Source of the DNA: Semisulcospira habei
Taxonomy: Eukaryota > Mollusca > Gastropoda > Semisulcospiridae
DNA: 64,000 nt
Direction of reading: 5' to 3'
Assembly (NCBI GenBank): GCA_036245525.1
Contig: BTPG01000007.1
Coordinates: 167,428,148 to 167,492,147 of the forward strand
Part shown: in pieces, positions 31,301 through 38,398 of the stretch
Position numbering within the stretch: position 1 is the stretch's first letter
How the letters are laid out: each line of letters starts with the position of its first letter
Made by a program: the position numbers and the translations under genes
The notes under the pieces: generated by a model
Told to the model about the DNA's origin: nothing
The model's input: only the letters and a program-made list of their open reading frames with translations
Database searches by the model: none

Positions 31301-31303
31301 TGA
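9245..31303 (+). CDS. AACS: Acetoacetyl-CoA synthetase, complete 18-exon gene
   Basis: AACS activates acetoacetate with ATP and CoA to give acetoacetyl-CoA in the cytosol, feeding ketone-body carbon into sterol and fatty-acid synthesis. Exons: 9245-9359, 9841-9944, 12843-12960, 14208-14321, 15402-15499, 16058-16172, 16771-16849, 17379-17529, 20171-20251, 20970-21094, 22391-22455, 24524-24646, 25083-25196, 26445-26570, 27046-27115, 27241-27299, 27689-27894, 31166-31303. They total 2,001 nt, or 666 residues, close to the vertebrate enzyme. All introns are GT-AG and all phases agree. Motifs of the adenylate-forming (ANL) family are in order: MWEPD near residue 12, [18 protein letters not shown] (about 87-104), the P-loop [10 protein letters not shown] at 282-291, [12 protein letters not shown] at 322-333, HGD at 514-516, [13 protein letters not shown] at 531-543, and the C-terminal lysine region [13 protein letters not shown] with K627/K628. 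The first ATG of the conserved frame was chosen as the start. No key residue is missing, so it should encode an active enzyme. Confidence 0.97.
9667..9742. repeat. (CA)n microsatellite with a CG-rich segment
   Basis: A CA dinucleotide run is interrupted by a short GCGCGC block. It lies in AACS intron 1. Confidence 0.95.
9841..9944 (+). CDS. AACS: AACS exon 2
   Basis: The acceptor CCTTCCAAG and donor CCAG|GTCAGC bound [20 protein letters not shown] and the following residues to SQPYDQ. This matches the ACS N-terminal region (YxxLYxWSVxxxxxFW in relatives). Phases 1 to 0. Confidence 0.93.
10048..10080. repeat. Poly(A) tract
   Basis: About 33 consecutive A residues in AACS intron 2. It could be a retroposon tail, but no element body was identified upstream. 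Confidence 0.9.
10587..10678. repeat. (AT)n microsatellite
   Basis: About 46 AT dinucleotides in AACS intron 2. It is self-complementary and a likely length polymorphism. The tyrosine/isoleucine ORFs across it are artefacts. Confidence 0.95.
11334..12285 (+). repeat. Dispersed half-site-rich repeat, copy B (AACS intron 2)
   Basis: It opens with GGCTCATGTGCGAAGCAAAA and closes with ATACACGTGAGCCATAAGG, so the ends carry imperfectly inverted GGCTCA/TGAGCC. The interior repeats blocks containing CTTCAAACCCAAACTTGGTA and CATACTAATTTGG. The DR1-like string AGGTCAAGGGTCA is at 11,821-11,833. Orientation is opposite to the copies at 1 and 38.4 kb. Confidence 0.85.
12571..12634. repeat. Hairpin element, AGGCATAGATCCTCATGAGC family
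   Basis: CAAGAGGCATAGATCCTCAT is mirrored by ATGAGGATTTATGCCTCTTG around a GAGCCCCTG/GGGGGCTC stem. The result is a near-perfect 64-bp palindrome in AACS intron 2. Confidence 0.9.
12843..12960 (+). CDS. AACS: AACS exon 3
   Basis: Contains [20 protein letters not shown] and [19 protein letters not shown], the conserved 'WF.G...N.AEN.L' block of acyl-CoA synthetases. Acceptor TTTTGCACAG; donor ACAG|GTATAT, phase 1. Confidence 0.95.
13281..13339. repeat. (CA)n microsatellite
   Basis: A CA run in AACS intron 3. The sequence just after it (about 13,340-13,500) resembles 52,985-53,150 inside the large foldback element, so this is probably a fragment of that family. Confidence 0.9.
13519..13721. 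mobile_element. TTAA-bounded hairpin MITE, subfamily 1
   Basis: A long imperfect palindrome with ends TTAACTCATTCAGCC and GGCTGAATGATTAA. The arms hold CAGGAGATGGATCGACCAT and the GCCAGATTAGC core. The loop region is slightly rearranged compared with 25,321-25,536. Confidence 0.85.
14208..14321 (+). CDS. AACS: AACS exon 4
   Basis: Encodes [20 protein letters not shown] and then [18 protein letters not shown], the conserved GDRV segment. Acceptor CCCCTGTAG; donor GTGG|GTAGGT, phase 1 to 1. Confidence 0.95.
14440..14517. repeat. Hairpin element, AGGCAT...CTCATGAGC family
   Basis: GCAAGAGGCATGCGTATATT is mirrored by GAATGTATGCCTCTTGC around CTCATGAGC/GCTCATGAG. It starts 119 bp downstream of AACS exon 4. 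Confidence 0.85.
14610..15031. mobile_element. Subfamily-1 hairpin MITE with an internally amplified left arm
   Basis: The right arm is single-copy. In the left arm, a 55-bp segment with GATATGTACCAGTTGCAGGA is repeated five times in tandem (units starting at 14,656, 14,711, 14,766, 14,821 and 14,876). The normal GATTAGCTTGGCGCC core follows at 14,931. This explains why the copy is about twice the normal ~210 bp. Confidence 0.9.
15402..15499 (+). CDS. AACS: AACS exon 5
   Basis: Contains [20 protein letters not shown] and [12 protein letters not shown], the strongly conserved [12 protein letters not shown] motif. Acceptor ATATCACAG; donor GTGGTG|GTGAGA, phase 1 to 0. Confidence 0.95.
15517..15716. 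mobile_element. TTAA-type hairpin MITE, subfamily 1 (degenerate ends)
   Basis: Palindrome around GCCAGATTAGCTTGGCACC / GGTGCCAAGCTAATCTGACA, with the CAGGAGATGG outer arms. It starts 18 bp after AACS exon 5. A second, very degenerate fragment follows at about 15,745-15,850. Confidence 0.8.
16058..16172 (+). CDS. AACS: AACS exon 6
   Basis: Encodes [20 protein letters not shown] and [19 protein letters not shown]. The RFxQIxPK block is typical of AACS/ACS enzymes. Phase 0 to 1. Confidence 0.95.
16771..16849 (+). CDS. AACS: AACS exon 7
   Basis: Short exon coding for [20 protein letters not shown] and SQVKN. Acceptor TTTCTAG; donor ATGG|GTGAGT, phase 1 to 2. Confidence 0.93.
17045..17252. mobile_element. 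TTAA-type hairpin MITE, subfamily 1
   Basis: Palindromic arms GCCAGATTAGCTTGGCGCC / GGCGCCAAGCTAATCTGGC, with outer GACCATGATAATTCAA-type arms. It is in AACS intron 7, about 130 bp before exon 8. Confidence 0.88.
17379..17529 (+). CDS. AACS: AACS exon 8 with the ATP-binding P-loop
   Basis: Carries [20 protein letters not shown], the AMP-binding signature. The acceptor ACAG|CTGCAG has a second possible AG six bases later, which would remove two residues (Cys-Ser). The first AG gives a length that matches AACS relatives. Donor GGG|GTAAGC, phase 2 to 0. Confidence 0.95.
18061..18266. mobile_element. TTAA-bounded hairpin MITE, subfamily 1
   Basis: Starts TTAACCCTTTCAGCCCC and has near-perfect arms through GCCAGATTAGCTTGGTGCC / GGCGCCAAGCTAATCTGGC. 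It lies about 80 bp before the 35-bp minisatellite in AACS intron 8. Confidence 0.9.
18343..20150. repeat. 35-bp minisatellite, about 50 units
   Basis: The unit is CATAGTACAAGCTCTCCCTT plus GGAGTTGCAGTCTAC, with a sister unit ending in TATAT. The two types often alternate, giving a 70-bp higher-order period. Some units carry AGGAG or TTTGG variants. At about 19,895-20,005 it is interrupted by ~110 bp of unrelated sequence. The array ends about 20 bp before AACS exon 9. Open frames across it come from the periodicity and are not genes. Confidence 0.97.
20171..20251 (+). CDS. AACS: AACS exon 9
   Basis: Encodes [20 protein letters not shown] and IMLYYTT. Acceptor ATCTCCACAG; donor ACT|GTGAGT. 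Phase 0 at both ends, placed directly after the minisatellite. Confidence 0.95.
20281..20642 (+). repeat. SINE-like element with a (CAAC)n tail, copy 2
   Basis: The reverse complement of 4,355-4,749. It begins CCACCCGGGTCTGCCCTGGG and ends CGTTAAGCAATGTACAACC with three or four CAAC units. It sits 29 bp downstream of AACS exon 9. Confidence 0.7.
20970..21094 (+). CDS. AACS: AACS exon 10
   Basis: Encodes [20 protein letters not shown] and [21 protein letters not shown], the conserved TTGWMMWN and YDGSP motifs. Donor TTGG|GTGAGT, phase 0 to 2. Confidence 0.96.
21289..22348 (+). repeat. Dispersed half-site-rich repeat, copy C (AACS intron 10)
   Basis: Same order of blocks as 11,334-12,285. It starts GGCTCACATTAGAAGCAAAA and ends TTGCACGTGAGCCTTAAGG. 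It carries AGGTCAAGGTCA at 21,838-21,849 and AGGTCAAGGGTCA at 22,146-22,158. It ends about 42 bp before exon 11. Confidence 0.85.
22391..22455 (+). CDS. AACS: AACS exon 11
   Basis: A 65-nt exon with [20 protein letters not shown]. Acceptor ATGATACAG; donor CCAG|GTAAGA, phase 2 to 1. Confidence 0.94.
22876..22967. mobile_element. TTAA-bounded hairpin, CCTGCAGG-centred family
   Basis: TTAACCATTTGGCTGT pairs with ACAGCCAAAGGGTTAA. The centre is GCTGATTCCTGCAGGAATC. About 92 bp in total, with TTAA at both ends. Confidence 0.85.
23090..24110. repeat. Satellite of six 173-bp units, each holding a hairpin
   Basis: Units start near 23,090, 23,263, 23,436, 23,609, 23,783 and 23,957. Each has CTGCTGAGCAAAAACGAACA, then the palindrome AGATCCTCATGAGCCCCCGC / GCGGGGGCTCATGAGGATCT, then ATCCATTGTTCATGTGGCGG. 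The hairpin and the upstream GTTAACCTCTTCACTGC match single-copy elements at 27.46-27.67 and 28.18-28.35 kb, so the array is an amplified MITE interior. Short ORFs across it repeat with the same period and are not genes. Confidence 0.95.
24524..24646 (+). CDS. AACS: AACS exon 12
   Basis: Encodes [20 protein letters not shown] and [13 protein letters not shown], with the conserved STGSPL motif. Acceptor TTTTCTGCAG; donor TCAG|GTATTT, phase 1 to 1. Confidence 0.96.
24789..24880. mobile_element. Hairpin of the CCTGCAGG/CCAGCAGG family
   Basis: TTAACCCGTTGACTGTGAG pairs imperfectly with CCAACAGCCAAGGGTTA, around GATTCCAGCAGGAATC. Degenerate relative of 22,876-22,967, in AACS intron 12. Confidence 0.75.
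25083..25196 (+). CDS. AACS: AACS exon 13
   Basis: Encodes [20 protein letters not shown] and [18 protein letters not shown], with the SGGTDI motif formed across the junction. Acceptor CTGTGCAG; donor GAAG|GTATGG, phase 1 to 1. Confidence 0.96.
25321..25536. mobile_element. TTAA-bounded hairpin MITE, subfamily 1 (best-preserved copy)
   Basis: 216 bp starting TTAACCCATTCAGCCCTGA and ending AGGCTGAATGAGTTAA, palindromic throughout. Arms: CAGGAGATGGGTCGACCAT, AATTCAAGGGTACTGCCAG and ATTAGCTTGGCGCC, with the reverse in the right arm. TTAA at both edges suggests the target-site duplication of piggyBac-type transposition (inference). No coding capacity. Confidence 0.93.
25741..26158. repeat. 28-bp minisatellite, about 15 units
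   Basis: The unit is GTGCCTGTCTTTCAAGACTT followed by TTGAGAGA. Copies are almost identical, with an ACC variant near 25,970 and CGCC near 26,137. Each unit holds the small palindrome CTTTCAAGA/TCTTGAAAG in part. In AACS intron 13. Confidence 0.96.
26445..26570 (+). CDS. AACS: AACS exon 14
   Basis: Encodes [20 protein letters not shown] and [25 protein letters not shown] and FWND are ACS-conserved. Acceptor TTCTCTGCAG; donor GAAG|GTACAT, phase 1 to 1. Confidence 0.96.
27046..27115 (+). CDS. AACS: AACS exon 15
   Basis: Encodes [20 protein letters not shown] and GR: the HGD motif of the adenylation domain. Donor CGCAG|GTAATG, phase 1 to 2. Confidence 0.95.
27241..27299 (+). CDS. AACS: AACS exon 16
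   Basis: Encodes [20 protein letters not shown], completing the [13 protein letters not shown] hinge motif. Acceptor GTGTGTGTAG; donor ATTG|GTAAGT, phase 2 to 1. Confidence 0.95.
27459..27670. mobile_element. Hairpin MITE of the AGGCATAGATCCTCATGAG family, abutting AACS exon 17
   Basis: It runs from GTTGAGCCCCTTCTCTGCAG to AGTGAAGGGGTTAA, with a degenerate central hairpin (GCAGTTGCGGGGGC, GATGCCTCTTGC). Its last base is 18 bp before exon 17, so the branch-point region of intron 16 probably lies inside it. Confidence 0.75.
27689..27894 (+). CDS. AACS: AACS exon 17
   Basis: The longest exon, with [40 protein letters not shown] and [20 protein letters not shown]. This is the mobile C-terminal domain. 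Acceptor TTCTTCCAG; donor CCT|GTGAGA, phase 1 to 0. Confidence 0.96.
27981..28187. mobile_element. TTAA-bounded hairpin MITE, subfamily 1
   Basis: From TTAACCCTTTTAGCCC to GGGCTGAAAAGGTTAA, arms as at 25,321-25,536. The centre GGCGCCTTCAGGCG has lost part of the right core (GCCAAGCTAAT). In AACS intron 17. Confidence 0.9.
28184..28347. mobile_element. Hairpin MITE of the AGGCATAGATCC family, sharing a TTAA with its neighbour
   Basis: From TTAATTCAACGCCAACGA to GGCAGTGAAGGGGTTAA, with the stem GGCATAGATCCCCATGAGCC / GGGGACTGATGAGGACCTA. It begins at the same TTAA that ends the element at 27,981-28,187, so one was inserted next to the other. Confidence 0.75.
28677..28887. mobile_element. TTAA-type hairpin MITE, subfamily 1
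   Basis: TAACTCATTCAGCCC at the left and GGGCTGAATGGGTTAA at the right, with the full arms. The core is GTGCCGACAGGCAC. AACS intron 17. Confidence 0.9.
28995..30951 (-). mobile_element. Terminal-inverted-repeat DNA element in AACS intron 17
   Basis: The left end TGAGCCTGTCTCAAAAGGTG recurs inverted at the right end as CACCTTTTGAGACAGGCTCA, and both are flanked by TA. The element is about 1.96 kb. On the minus strand an ORF at 29,783-30,124 (113 codons) contains [20 protein letters not shown] and [20 protein letters not shown], then a Ser/Pro-rich tail. I recognise no transposase motif, so it may be a non-autonomous or decayed copy. TA flanks would fit a Tc1/mariner-like insertion, but two bases are weak evidence. 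Confidence 0.65.
29783..30124 (-). CDS. Hypothetical ORF inside the TIR element
   Basis: 113 codons with a predicted helical N-terminal half ([18 protein letters not shown]) and a low-complexity C-terminal half ([20 protein letters not shown]). It may be the remnant of an element-encoded protein; no family recognised. Confidence 0.3.
   Translation of the reverse strand: MDLSLVEIKEAWEEILLIFRQGNCPVSVLHASLENVAVNILAQWMIEKNDQLRPKAVQPATTSNSALQSAASPSLSTLVIQQSLSGPPSPSQMPRTVFSSLQNFSRVARCCGQ
31166..31303 (+). CDS. AACS: AACS exon 18 with the stop codon
   Basis: Encodes [20 protein letters not shown] and ends in [11 protein letters not shown] followed by TGA. It holds the catalytic C-terminal lysine pair of the ANL family. 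Acceptor TTTGTGTTTCAG. Confidence 0.96.
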   Translation, partial: YTISGKKVEVAVKRAISNMTVPQRGALANPECIDLYYNIPELQDY

Positions 31304-31887
31304 ACCTCATGCTACAGAAGCACAACTTAACCCCCTCCTGCATGCATCCACCGGTACCATTTTTGGTACCAGTGGCTGCATGCACAAGGGGGTTAAACTA
31401 CAAACCTACTGCAAGTACTACAACTGAACTCTTATCCATTTGTCTGTTGAAAGCGGTTTTTGTTGCGATGATTCCTGTAGGAATTATTGCGACAAAATCT
31501 GCCACCAACAGCCAGAATGTTAATTTGACTACACCAACAAACTGCAGGACTAATGAACTCCAGGGTACAGAAGCACAGCTTTAAATATCCTCCTCATGTG
31601 TCCAGCCACCGGTACTGCTTACAGTACCTGTGGCTGGATTTACATGGGGGCTACAAGAGTAGGAAAATATGTACAGCTTAATTTACTAGGCTGCAGACAG
31701 CTGTGTGCAGGCCAGCTGCGGCCTATGTTGGCCCAATGATCTTTTGCTTACTGTACTTGCTACATTATCACTCAACTTCAGGACTAATGAGCACGATGCT
31801 ACCATAAGAGAACAAGCCAATGAAAAAAGGAACATGCTGAGAAAAAACAGTTACATGTAAAATTGTGTTGCAACTGCCTTTTTCATG

Positions 31888-31922
<35 letters not shown>

Positions 31923-32035
31923 GGTTGCTCTCTGCAAGCTTGGCAGTCACCTTATTGGTCTGGATTTTTTTTAATCTACTGCAAGTACTACATGACAATG
32001 AGACTGTTGAATGTACTGCAAGACATTAAATACTT
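31304..32035 (+). other. AACS: Probable AACS 3' untranslated region
   Basis: No coding sequence. The first plausible polyadenylation hexamer I see is the variant ATTAAA near 32,025. The stretch holds a TTAA-bounded hairpin at 31,327-31,396, another hairpin near 31,440-31,522, a T-run at 31,890-31,918, and short echoes of the exon text ('CTGCAGGACTA...TGAAC'). The end of the transcript is not determined. Confidence 0.35.
31327..31396. mobile_element. TTAA-bounded 70-bp hairpin in the AACS 3' region
   Basis: TTAACCCCCTCCTGCATGCA pairs with TGCATGCACAAGGGGGTTAA around GGTACC...GGTACC. Relatives occur near 27,355-27,425, 31,590-31,650 and 36,580-36,650. Confidence 0.85.
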
Positions 32036-32699
32036 CATTTGACTATTACACTCGGATGAAATATTGCTGCAAGGAGGCGTCCTCATCAGTATCACTTAAG
32101 GTATTGTCAGGCAAATCTGTCATTTTGTATGAATAATCAGGACCTTCATAATCATTATCTGTAAACAAGATGGGATTTGGATGATGGGCATCCTGTACTT
32201 ACAGCTTTTTTTAGCTGTTAAAGACGTCTTTTTTTCTGTCAAAGCCAAGAAAGGACTTTGGGCATCAGGGTGCATTTTGCTTTGGCAGCCGAGTTATGGC
32301 CTTATTTATGTCTATCATCAGGTTTGCATGCCTCACAGTTTTGATCATTGAATAGAAATCTGTGGTTGTTTTTCTTGAAACCTGTTTTATGATGATGTCT
32401 AAAATGCAGTTGTGCATTGGAAAATTACGGTTTGGCCTCTTAATATCGCAATACGTGGGAGCCACAAAGTCCGACCTTGTTGGAGGCATTTGCGCGAATG
32501 TGATTTTATAAACTTAAAAAGATTCGTGAAAAAAAATTCCTCTGGCCTACGACAGCCATAACTGGCCTGCACACAGTGGGCCAGTTAGGACAGATGTTGA
32601 CCAGAAGAGCCACAGGCCTGACTGCATTACGTTTTATTTAATTCAATATATTCTGATGTGCATAATACTGAGGCTGTCCTGAAGCCAACGGAAAAAGAA

Positions 32700-32985
32700 A
32701 CATGCGTAGAAAAGACAGTTACAACACAATTTATTAATATATTGTACAAGAACTAACAACACAATTTATTAATATTTTGGGAAAATACCCTTGTTCAAAA
32801 TAGACAAACAGGACTGGGGTAGAGATCAGTCGCTACTTATCTTATCGAAGAAGGAATGTGGCAACAGTTGCCACATTCCTTCTTCGATAAGACAAGTAGT
32901 GACTGATCTCTATACTTATTTGTCTATTTTGAACAAGGGTATTTACCCAAAATATTAATAAATTGTGTTGTAACTGTCTTTTCTA
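32700..32985. mobile_element. Long near-perfect foldback element
   Basis: Arms of about 110-130 bp: AATATTTTGGGAAAATACCC and GAAGGAATGTGGCAAC on the left are mirrored by GTTGCCACATTCCTTC and GGGTATTTACCCAAAATATT on the right, with almost no loop. The left end repeats a piece of its own terminus (CACAATTTATTAATAT at 32,719 and 32,758). Confidence 0.88.
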
Positions 32986-32999
32986 ATGGGTTCTTCTCT

Positions 33000-33700
33000 G
33001 CATTTTACATGCTTGGCAGTCACCATTTTGGTTTGGATTGATGCTGACCTATATGTAAAATTCTTATTCTGTAATCATTTCTGACTAAAATAACCAAGAG
33101 AGAATGAAGAGACATGCTTTATATTACAATGAGAAGACAAACACTGCACTTTGGAATGAAAATAATACACCTTTACTACGACCAACGACTAAGAGGAATT
33201 CACAACAACAAAAAACCAAAAACAATCATGCTTAGAAAGGACAAGTTCACCACAATTTATTGGTACGCACCCTTTTTAAGTGGGTTCTTATCTTTAGCAT
33301 TTTACATGCTTTGGAGTCCCCTTTTTGGTCTGGGTTTATGAGTATAAATGTTTGCTTCTGTTATTCTGAAGCACGTTTTTCTTTGCTGCTCGTTTTATTG
33401 CAGTTTACACCCTTGGCACACACTTTTGTGGATGGATTTTTTTATAAAAAATCATGGTATAGAAATTTTGGTAATGAAATTGTCAGTTGATTATTTTTTG
33501 GTATTTATTGACTAGAAATGGTGTACGAGGTTGCTACCTAAGGTTGTGAAATACTTTACTGTCTGTCAAATTGTCTGTGAAACTCAGAACAAAATTGTAT
33601 TTCACATCATCACCAATATTCAGAAGGGCCGGATCAGTTACCTCCGGGGTGGAAGGGGGGGGGGGGAGGGGGGGGGGGGGTGAGCGTGCTAGAGTGAGCG
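33000..33700. other. No gene recognised; low complexity at the end
   Basis: AT-rich sequence with a distant echo of the neighbouring foldback (CACAATTTATTGG at 33,250). A G-rich run lies at about 33,653-33,680. Two overlapping ORFs here have no recognisable content. Confidence 0.4.
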
Positions 33701-33706
33701 TGTTAG

Positions 33707-33925
33707 TTACCCTTTTAGCCCCAAGGTCCCATTAAATTTTCTCAAATTTTGGAGGTGTTGCCTAACGACTATGTACCAGTGACAGGAGATGGCTTGACCA
33801 TGATAATTCAAGGGTAGTGCCAGATTAGCTTGGCACCTGAAGGCGCCAAGCTAATCTGGCACCACCCTTGAATTATCATGGTTAAGCCATCTTCTGCTAT
33901 AGGGATCCAGGGATAAAAGGGTTAA
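33707..33925. mobile_element. TTAA-type hairpin MITE, subfamily 1
   Basis: From TTACCCTTTTAGCCCC to GGATAAAAGGGTTAA, full arms with the GCCAGATTAGCTTGGCACC core. A further small hairpin (AAAGACGCATAGTTACGCAT) follows to about 34,025. Confidence 0.9.
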
Positions 33926-34149
33926 CCCATTCACCGTTACTGACAATACTGTTAGGAGGAAAAGACGCATAGTTACGCATCTTTTCTACAGCGTGGTATT
34001 GTCAGCAGCAGGCAAGGGATAATGAGGACACCCTTCGGGGGGAAAAGACGCAGAGTTACACATCTTTTCTGTTGAGTACTAGTAACATCGGTAGCATTTG
34101 AGGGGTGAAATATATTGCAATAAAAATTAGATTCTGCTTGGTGTAGAAT

Positions 34150-34445
34150 AGGTTAGTTATTTGGGTTTAACGCCGAGCAGGCAACTAAGGCCATCTCACG
34201 GCAGGAAGGGTAAAAATCTGGTCAGCCAGACTAAAACAAAGGTCTTAAGACATGATGTAAATATACCTTAAAAATATGTCAGGCTAAAATGTCGCACAGG
34301 TCTTTAAAGAAAACGTCGAAAGACTCTCAAAAAGGTCAAAATAATAGAAACATCATAATCTATAAACGCTCAAATCTTATTAAAAATATGGCACTCTCTC
34401 AGAAAACTGAAGATCTTGTCCAGGGGCACATCCCGGGTGTAGAAT
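34150..34445. repeat. Possible SINE-like fragment
   Basis: GGGTTTAACGCCGAGCAGGC and ACTAAGGCCATCTCACGGCA have the style of short dispersed repeats found in molluscs. I have only one copy here and cannot define its ends. Confidence 0.25.
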
Positions 34446-35546
34446 AGGGGACTGATGTGTCATCTTCTTTAGCAACCCAGCTATTCATTTTTTAACCCTA
34501 GCGCTTTTGGTCCTGATGATTCCTGCAGGAAACATTGTGACTAAAGGCACTACCAGCAGTTAATCAGAGAAGTATTTGTAGATGTCACTGTTGGGGTTTT
34601 GTTATCGTTCCTTCCTTCACTGGACCACTGTGCCATAATATCATGTAGACAAATAGATTATGTAGAGAAAATTTCATTACCTTTTGAGAAGATGTACATT
34701 TTGGTGTTGGTTTGTTATCCCTGTAATGTTGAAGAGTGAAGAGCACCCACCAGCATGAGCCATGGATCCTCGTGAGCCTCCACAAGTGCAGGGGCTCATG
34801 AGGTTCAATGTCGTATGATGGTAACTGTCTGCCTTTGAAGCAGAGTTCTTAGGTGTTGAATTTGGACAATATTAGAAAGACAACTTTTGGCTTCCGGCAC
34901 TGAAGGGGATACGTTACTCTGTGATCAAACTTTGGATAGCATAACAAGCAAGTACATGTACCCGCACGTTTTTGTGTCAAACCTAGTAACTATTTGTTTG
35001 TTAGAAAAAAGTGGTCACAAACATGAGGTGCTTTGCAAACAGAAGTCTTGAAGGGCAAAACGTTTCACCCATCATTAAAGATCATCTTTTAACCCTTTTC
35101 ATCCTGATACACTATTGCTTGAAATAAATTTGACTATGATAGCTCATGTTTCTCCTAATCTTTAATGCAGCCATCATAGGACAATAAGCAAATATTAAAA
35201 AAAATCGGCCTCAGGATGTAAAGGGTTACATGGCAGCCGCCCAAATGATGGTCTATAATGAAAGGTGATCTTTCATAGGGGTGGTTGCTGAAAACCGGTT
35301 TTGCTGTTGCTGTATATCCTCTTGTTGCAAAGCAGTCGAACATCAATTTACACAGAAAAAAGTGTCATTGGGACGTCGGAAACAGCATTGATATGTGCAT
35401 GGGTGGGACATTTCCGGCTATAGCCGGATTTCTGGATTTAAAAAAAAAAAAAATTAGTTTTTACACTTAAAAAGTGCCCCAAGACCCTCGCATCAGGATT
35501 CAACTTTTTTTTTCGGTCCCACCCATGTATGTGCTATTGGTGCGTT

Positions 35547-35760
35547 TTAACTCGTTCAGCCCTGACGCACTACAGCAGGAGATGGGTCGACCATGTTAAT
35601 TCAATGGCAGTGCCAGATTAGCTTGGCGCCTGTTGGCGCCAAGCTAATCTGGCACTGCCCTTGAATTATCATGGTCGCTCCATCTCCTGCAACAGGTGCA
35701 TAGTTCTTAGATGACGCCTCCAAAATTTGGGAAATACATGCGCAGGGCTGAATGAGTTAA
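35547..35760. mobile_element. TTAA-bounded hairpin MITE, subfamily 1
   Basis: From TTAACTCGTTCAGCCCTGA to GGGCTGAATGAGTTAA, 214 bp, almost fully palindromic. Confidence 0.92.
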
Positions 35761-37195
35761 TTGAAATTGGATTATATGTTGTATGTTTTTTGTTCTGACT
35801 TGGTGTGTTATTATCCAATGTTACTAGGGAAGTCATCAGTTTTTATTTTATTATATTTTTTGTTGTTTTGTGGGTTGCTGCAAATAAACCACTGTAGAGT
35901 GTTTCACTTTATGAAGAAAAACCACGTGATCACTTTCTTCAATACCATTGACCTGGCCAAGTATTTCTTTTCGAGTAAAGATTGAGGCTGCTAGCTTGCC
36001 TTAATTGGTATGGCTTTTCAGTATAGTGATTCTAGGCACCACAGGCATAGTTTGGAGATTTACAGCGCTCCTAGGTTGTACACCAAGCAGTTTGTTTACT
36101 TGAAAGTTTCAGAGTAGTGCTGTGTGCATGCATGAAATCCATCATGGCAATGGGCCTCTACAGTGGTGTAAATTGTTCCATGTCTATACATTGTATTGAA
36201 ACAGAATTACTGGGTATTCAGCATTTTAATTGACAGCTGCTTGATTACAGTAATATATATATTACGTTTGTGTGTATGCTTATGCATATGTCTCATGACA
36301 CATGTATTGTTTATGGAATATCTTTTTCTCCACATTTTATTGTCATTTAGACCTGTGACAAGGTTAATGCAACTGTTCATATCATCAAGATTAACAAGAG
36401 GTATATTGTTGAACTCGTTATGGTTTTGGTATTTGGTTACCACAATGTTAGCTGGAATGGTTGTTGGTGCACTAACTGTGATACATGCATGTGCATTGTG
36501 TTATGCTCGGAGAATAGAAGGAGGGGGGTGGATAGTCAGGGAGACTGAAATGCAAACCACGTGACCATGTCAACATGACCTCTCTTCTTCATGCAGCTAC
36601 AGTTACCAGTACTCTTAACAGTACCAATGGTTGTGTGCACAAGGGGGCTAGGTATGTGTCTATGACTGATCTTTTAAAGTGTATGCGACCAGAAGATTAT
36701 GTATCAAGACCAGTAAGGTGGTTTTAACAGTTGGAATGGGACTGTACATATATGGTGAAATAATTTTGCCTATATTACTTTAAGGACCACTTTTTTCTGG
36801 GGTATAGGTACCAATATATTTTGGTGAGGGGCATAGTTCGAATTTGTGAATATATGATTCTTTAGTTTGGCGTTTGTGTTATGAGCTGACAATCGGGAAG
36901 TTATGTCACATTTAGTACAACATAACCCGTTTTTAGCAACCATCCTTTTGTAAGAAAATAGTTGTCATTAACACAGGTGCTCTCACAAGAGAAGTCAAGG
37001 TTAAAAGTGCCACCTGTCATTGAAGACCATCATTTAGGTGGTCTTCAATGAGAGGTGATCTCTTATAAGGGTGTTCGGTCAAAACAGGTTCTGGTGTAGA
37101 GTGTAGATTATTCTGTGCCTGTACATGTATGTCTAAGCGTTGTGATCTCTCCCTCTCTCTCAGTGTGTTTTGATCTCTCTCTGATCATTCTGTTC
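35761..37195. other. Unassigned AT-rich region
   Basis: A hydrophobic 122-codon frame lies at 36,196-36,564, but the base composition is low-complexity and no splice context or motif supports a gene. A degenerate GTACC-type hairpin is at 36,580-36,650 and another inverted pair near 37,000-37,075. Confidence 0.4.
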
Positions 37196-37409
37196 TTAAC
37201 TCATTCTACCCCAACACCAAAATCCTTAAATTTTGCCCCTGTCCTCTCAAGACTGCTTTGCAGTGCAGGACACAGATCGACCATGATAGTTCAAGGGTGA
37301 TGCCAGAATAGCTTGGTGCCTGTAGGCGCCAAGCTATTCTGGCATCACCCTTGAACTATCATGGTGGATCCTTATCCTGCTGTGGTGTGTCTGGGGTAGA
37401 ATGAGTTAA
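37196..37409. mobile_element. TTAA-bounded hairpin MITE, subfamily 2
   Basis: From TTAACTCATTCTACCCCA to GGGGTAGAATGAGTTAA. The core is GCCAGAATAGCTTGGTGCC / GGCGCCAAGCTATTCTGGC, instead of the AGATTAGC of subfamily 1. The outer arms hold AGTGCAGGACACAGATCGA-type sequence. Confidence 0.93.
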
Positions 37410-38398
37410 GTAACGTGTGTACAGGTCGCTCATACAGATCACAAAAGAGCAGCTGAAATGCTTCCATGCAGGGAAATTGAAGGTTCATTGTTAACAAGCT
37501 GCTGACCATGAACAAAGAAATTAACAAATTACTGGAATAACTAATAATGTCAGGGACGTGAACCCATTCATCCTGGACATACTACAAAACAATCAAATAG
37601 GTTATTAGAAAAGAGCGTTTTATCAGGTTTGAATGTGTGCTGTTATTGTAAATACGAATATTATAGGGTACATTGCATTCCAGTGTAATAACCGTGGGTA
37701 ACGATATTAAATAAATACCTGGTGAATGAAATGGTAGAATTTTGTTGTCCTTCTTGTGTGTGTGTATTGTTTTTTTTTTGTGGTGGTTTTGTTTGGGGGT
37801 GTTTTTGTTTTGTTTTATTTTATTTTATTTATTTATTTTTTTTTTTTTTGGGGGGGGTGGGGGAGGGGGGGTGGGGGGCTCAAAAACCGTAGACATAGTC
37901 TCACAGAAAGTACCTGTGTAAATAAGTGTTAGAGCATATGCGTGATGATACCGTTATGAATAAGTAACACTTAAAAAAAAAAAAAAAATTCCACAGAAGA
38001 AAATTGAGCAATGTGTCAGTTTTGCTGTACAGTCATAAAAATTTGGATTTTTTTTTTTCATGAAATGACTGTTTTTACATCCCTAAATGTGCCCCAGATG
38101 TATTGAGCCCGGTATAAGAAAGATACATTTTCACGTGAATTGGCGAAGTTTTCAAACCTGAAACAGCGCAGGCATACATGAAGTCTGCATGCTTGACATC
38201 AATATTGAAATCGGACGGGGCTCTATTTAGGGTACTGAAAATGGCTTGTTCTTGTCTTTTCACCAAAATTGTACGACTAGAGCAAAATCGACAAATCATA
38301 GTTCAGTAAAAAATATTCCATATTAGGTCAACTGGCACTATTGTTCTTAAAGTGGTACAGAAAAGTGTTTCTTTGCAGAGATATTTGGGAACAAGAAA

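Noticed and set aside
36196..36564. 122-codon hydrophobic ORF as a possible membrane protein
   Set aside because: Low-complexity AT/TG-rich DNA, no family motif, no splice context; a chance ORF is more likely.
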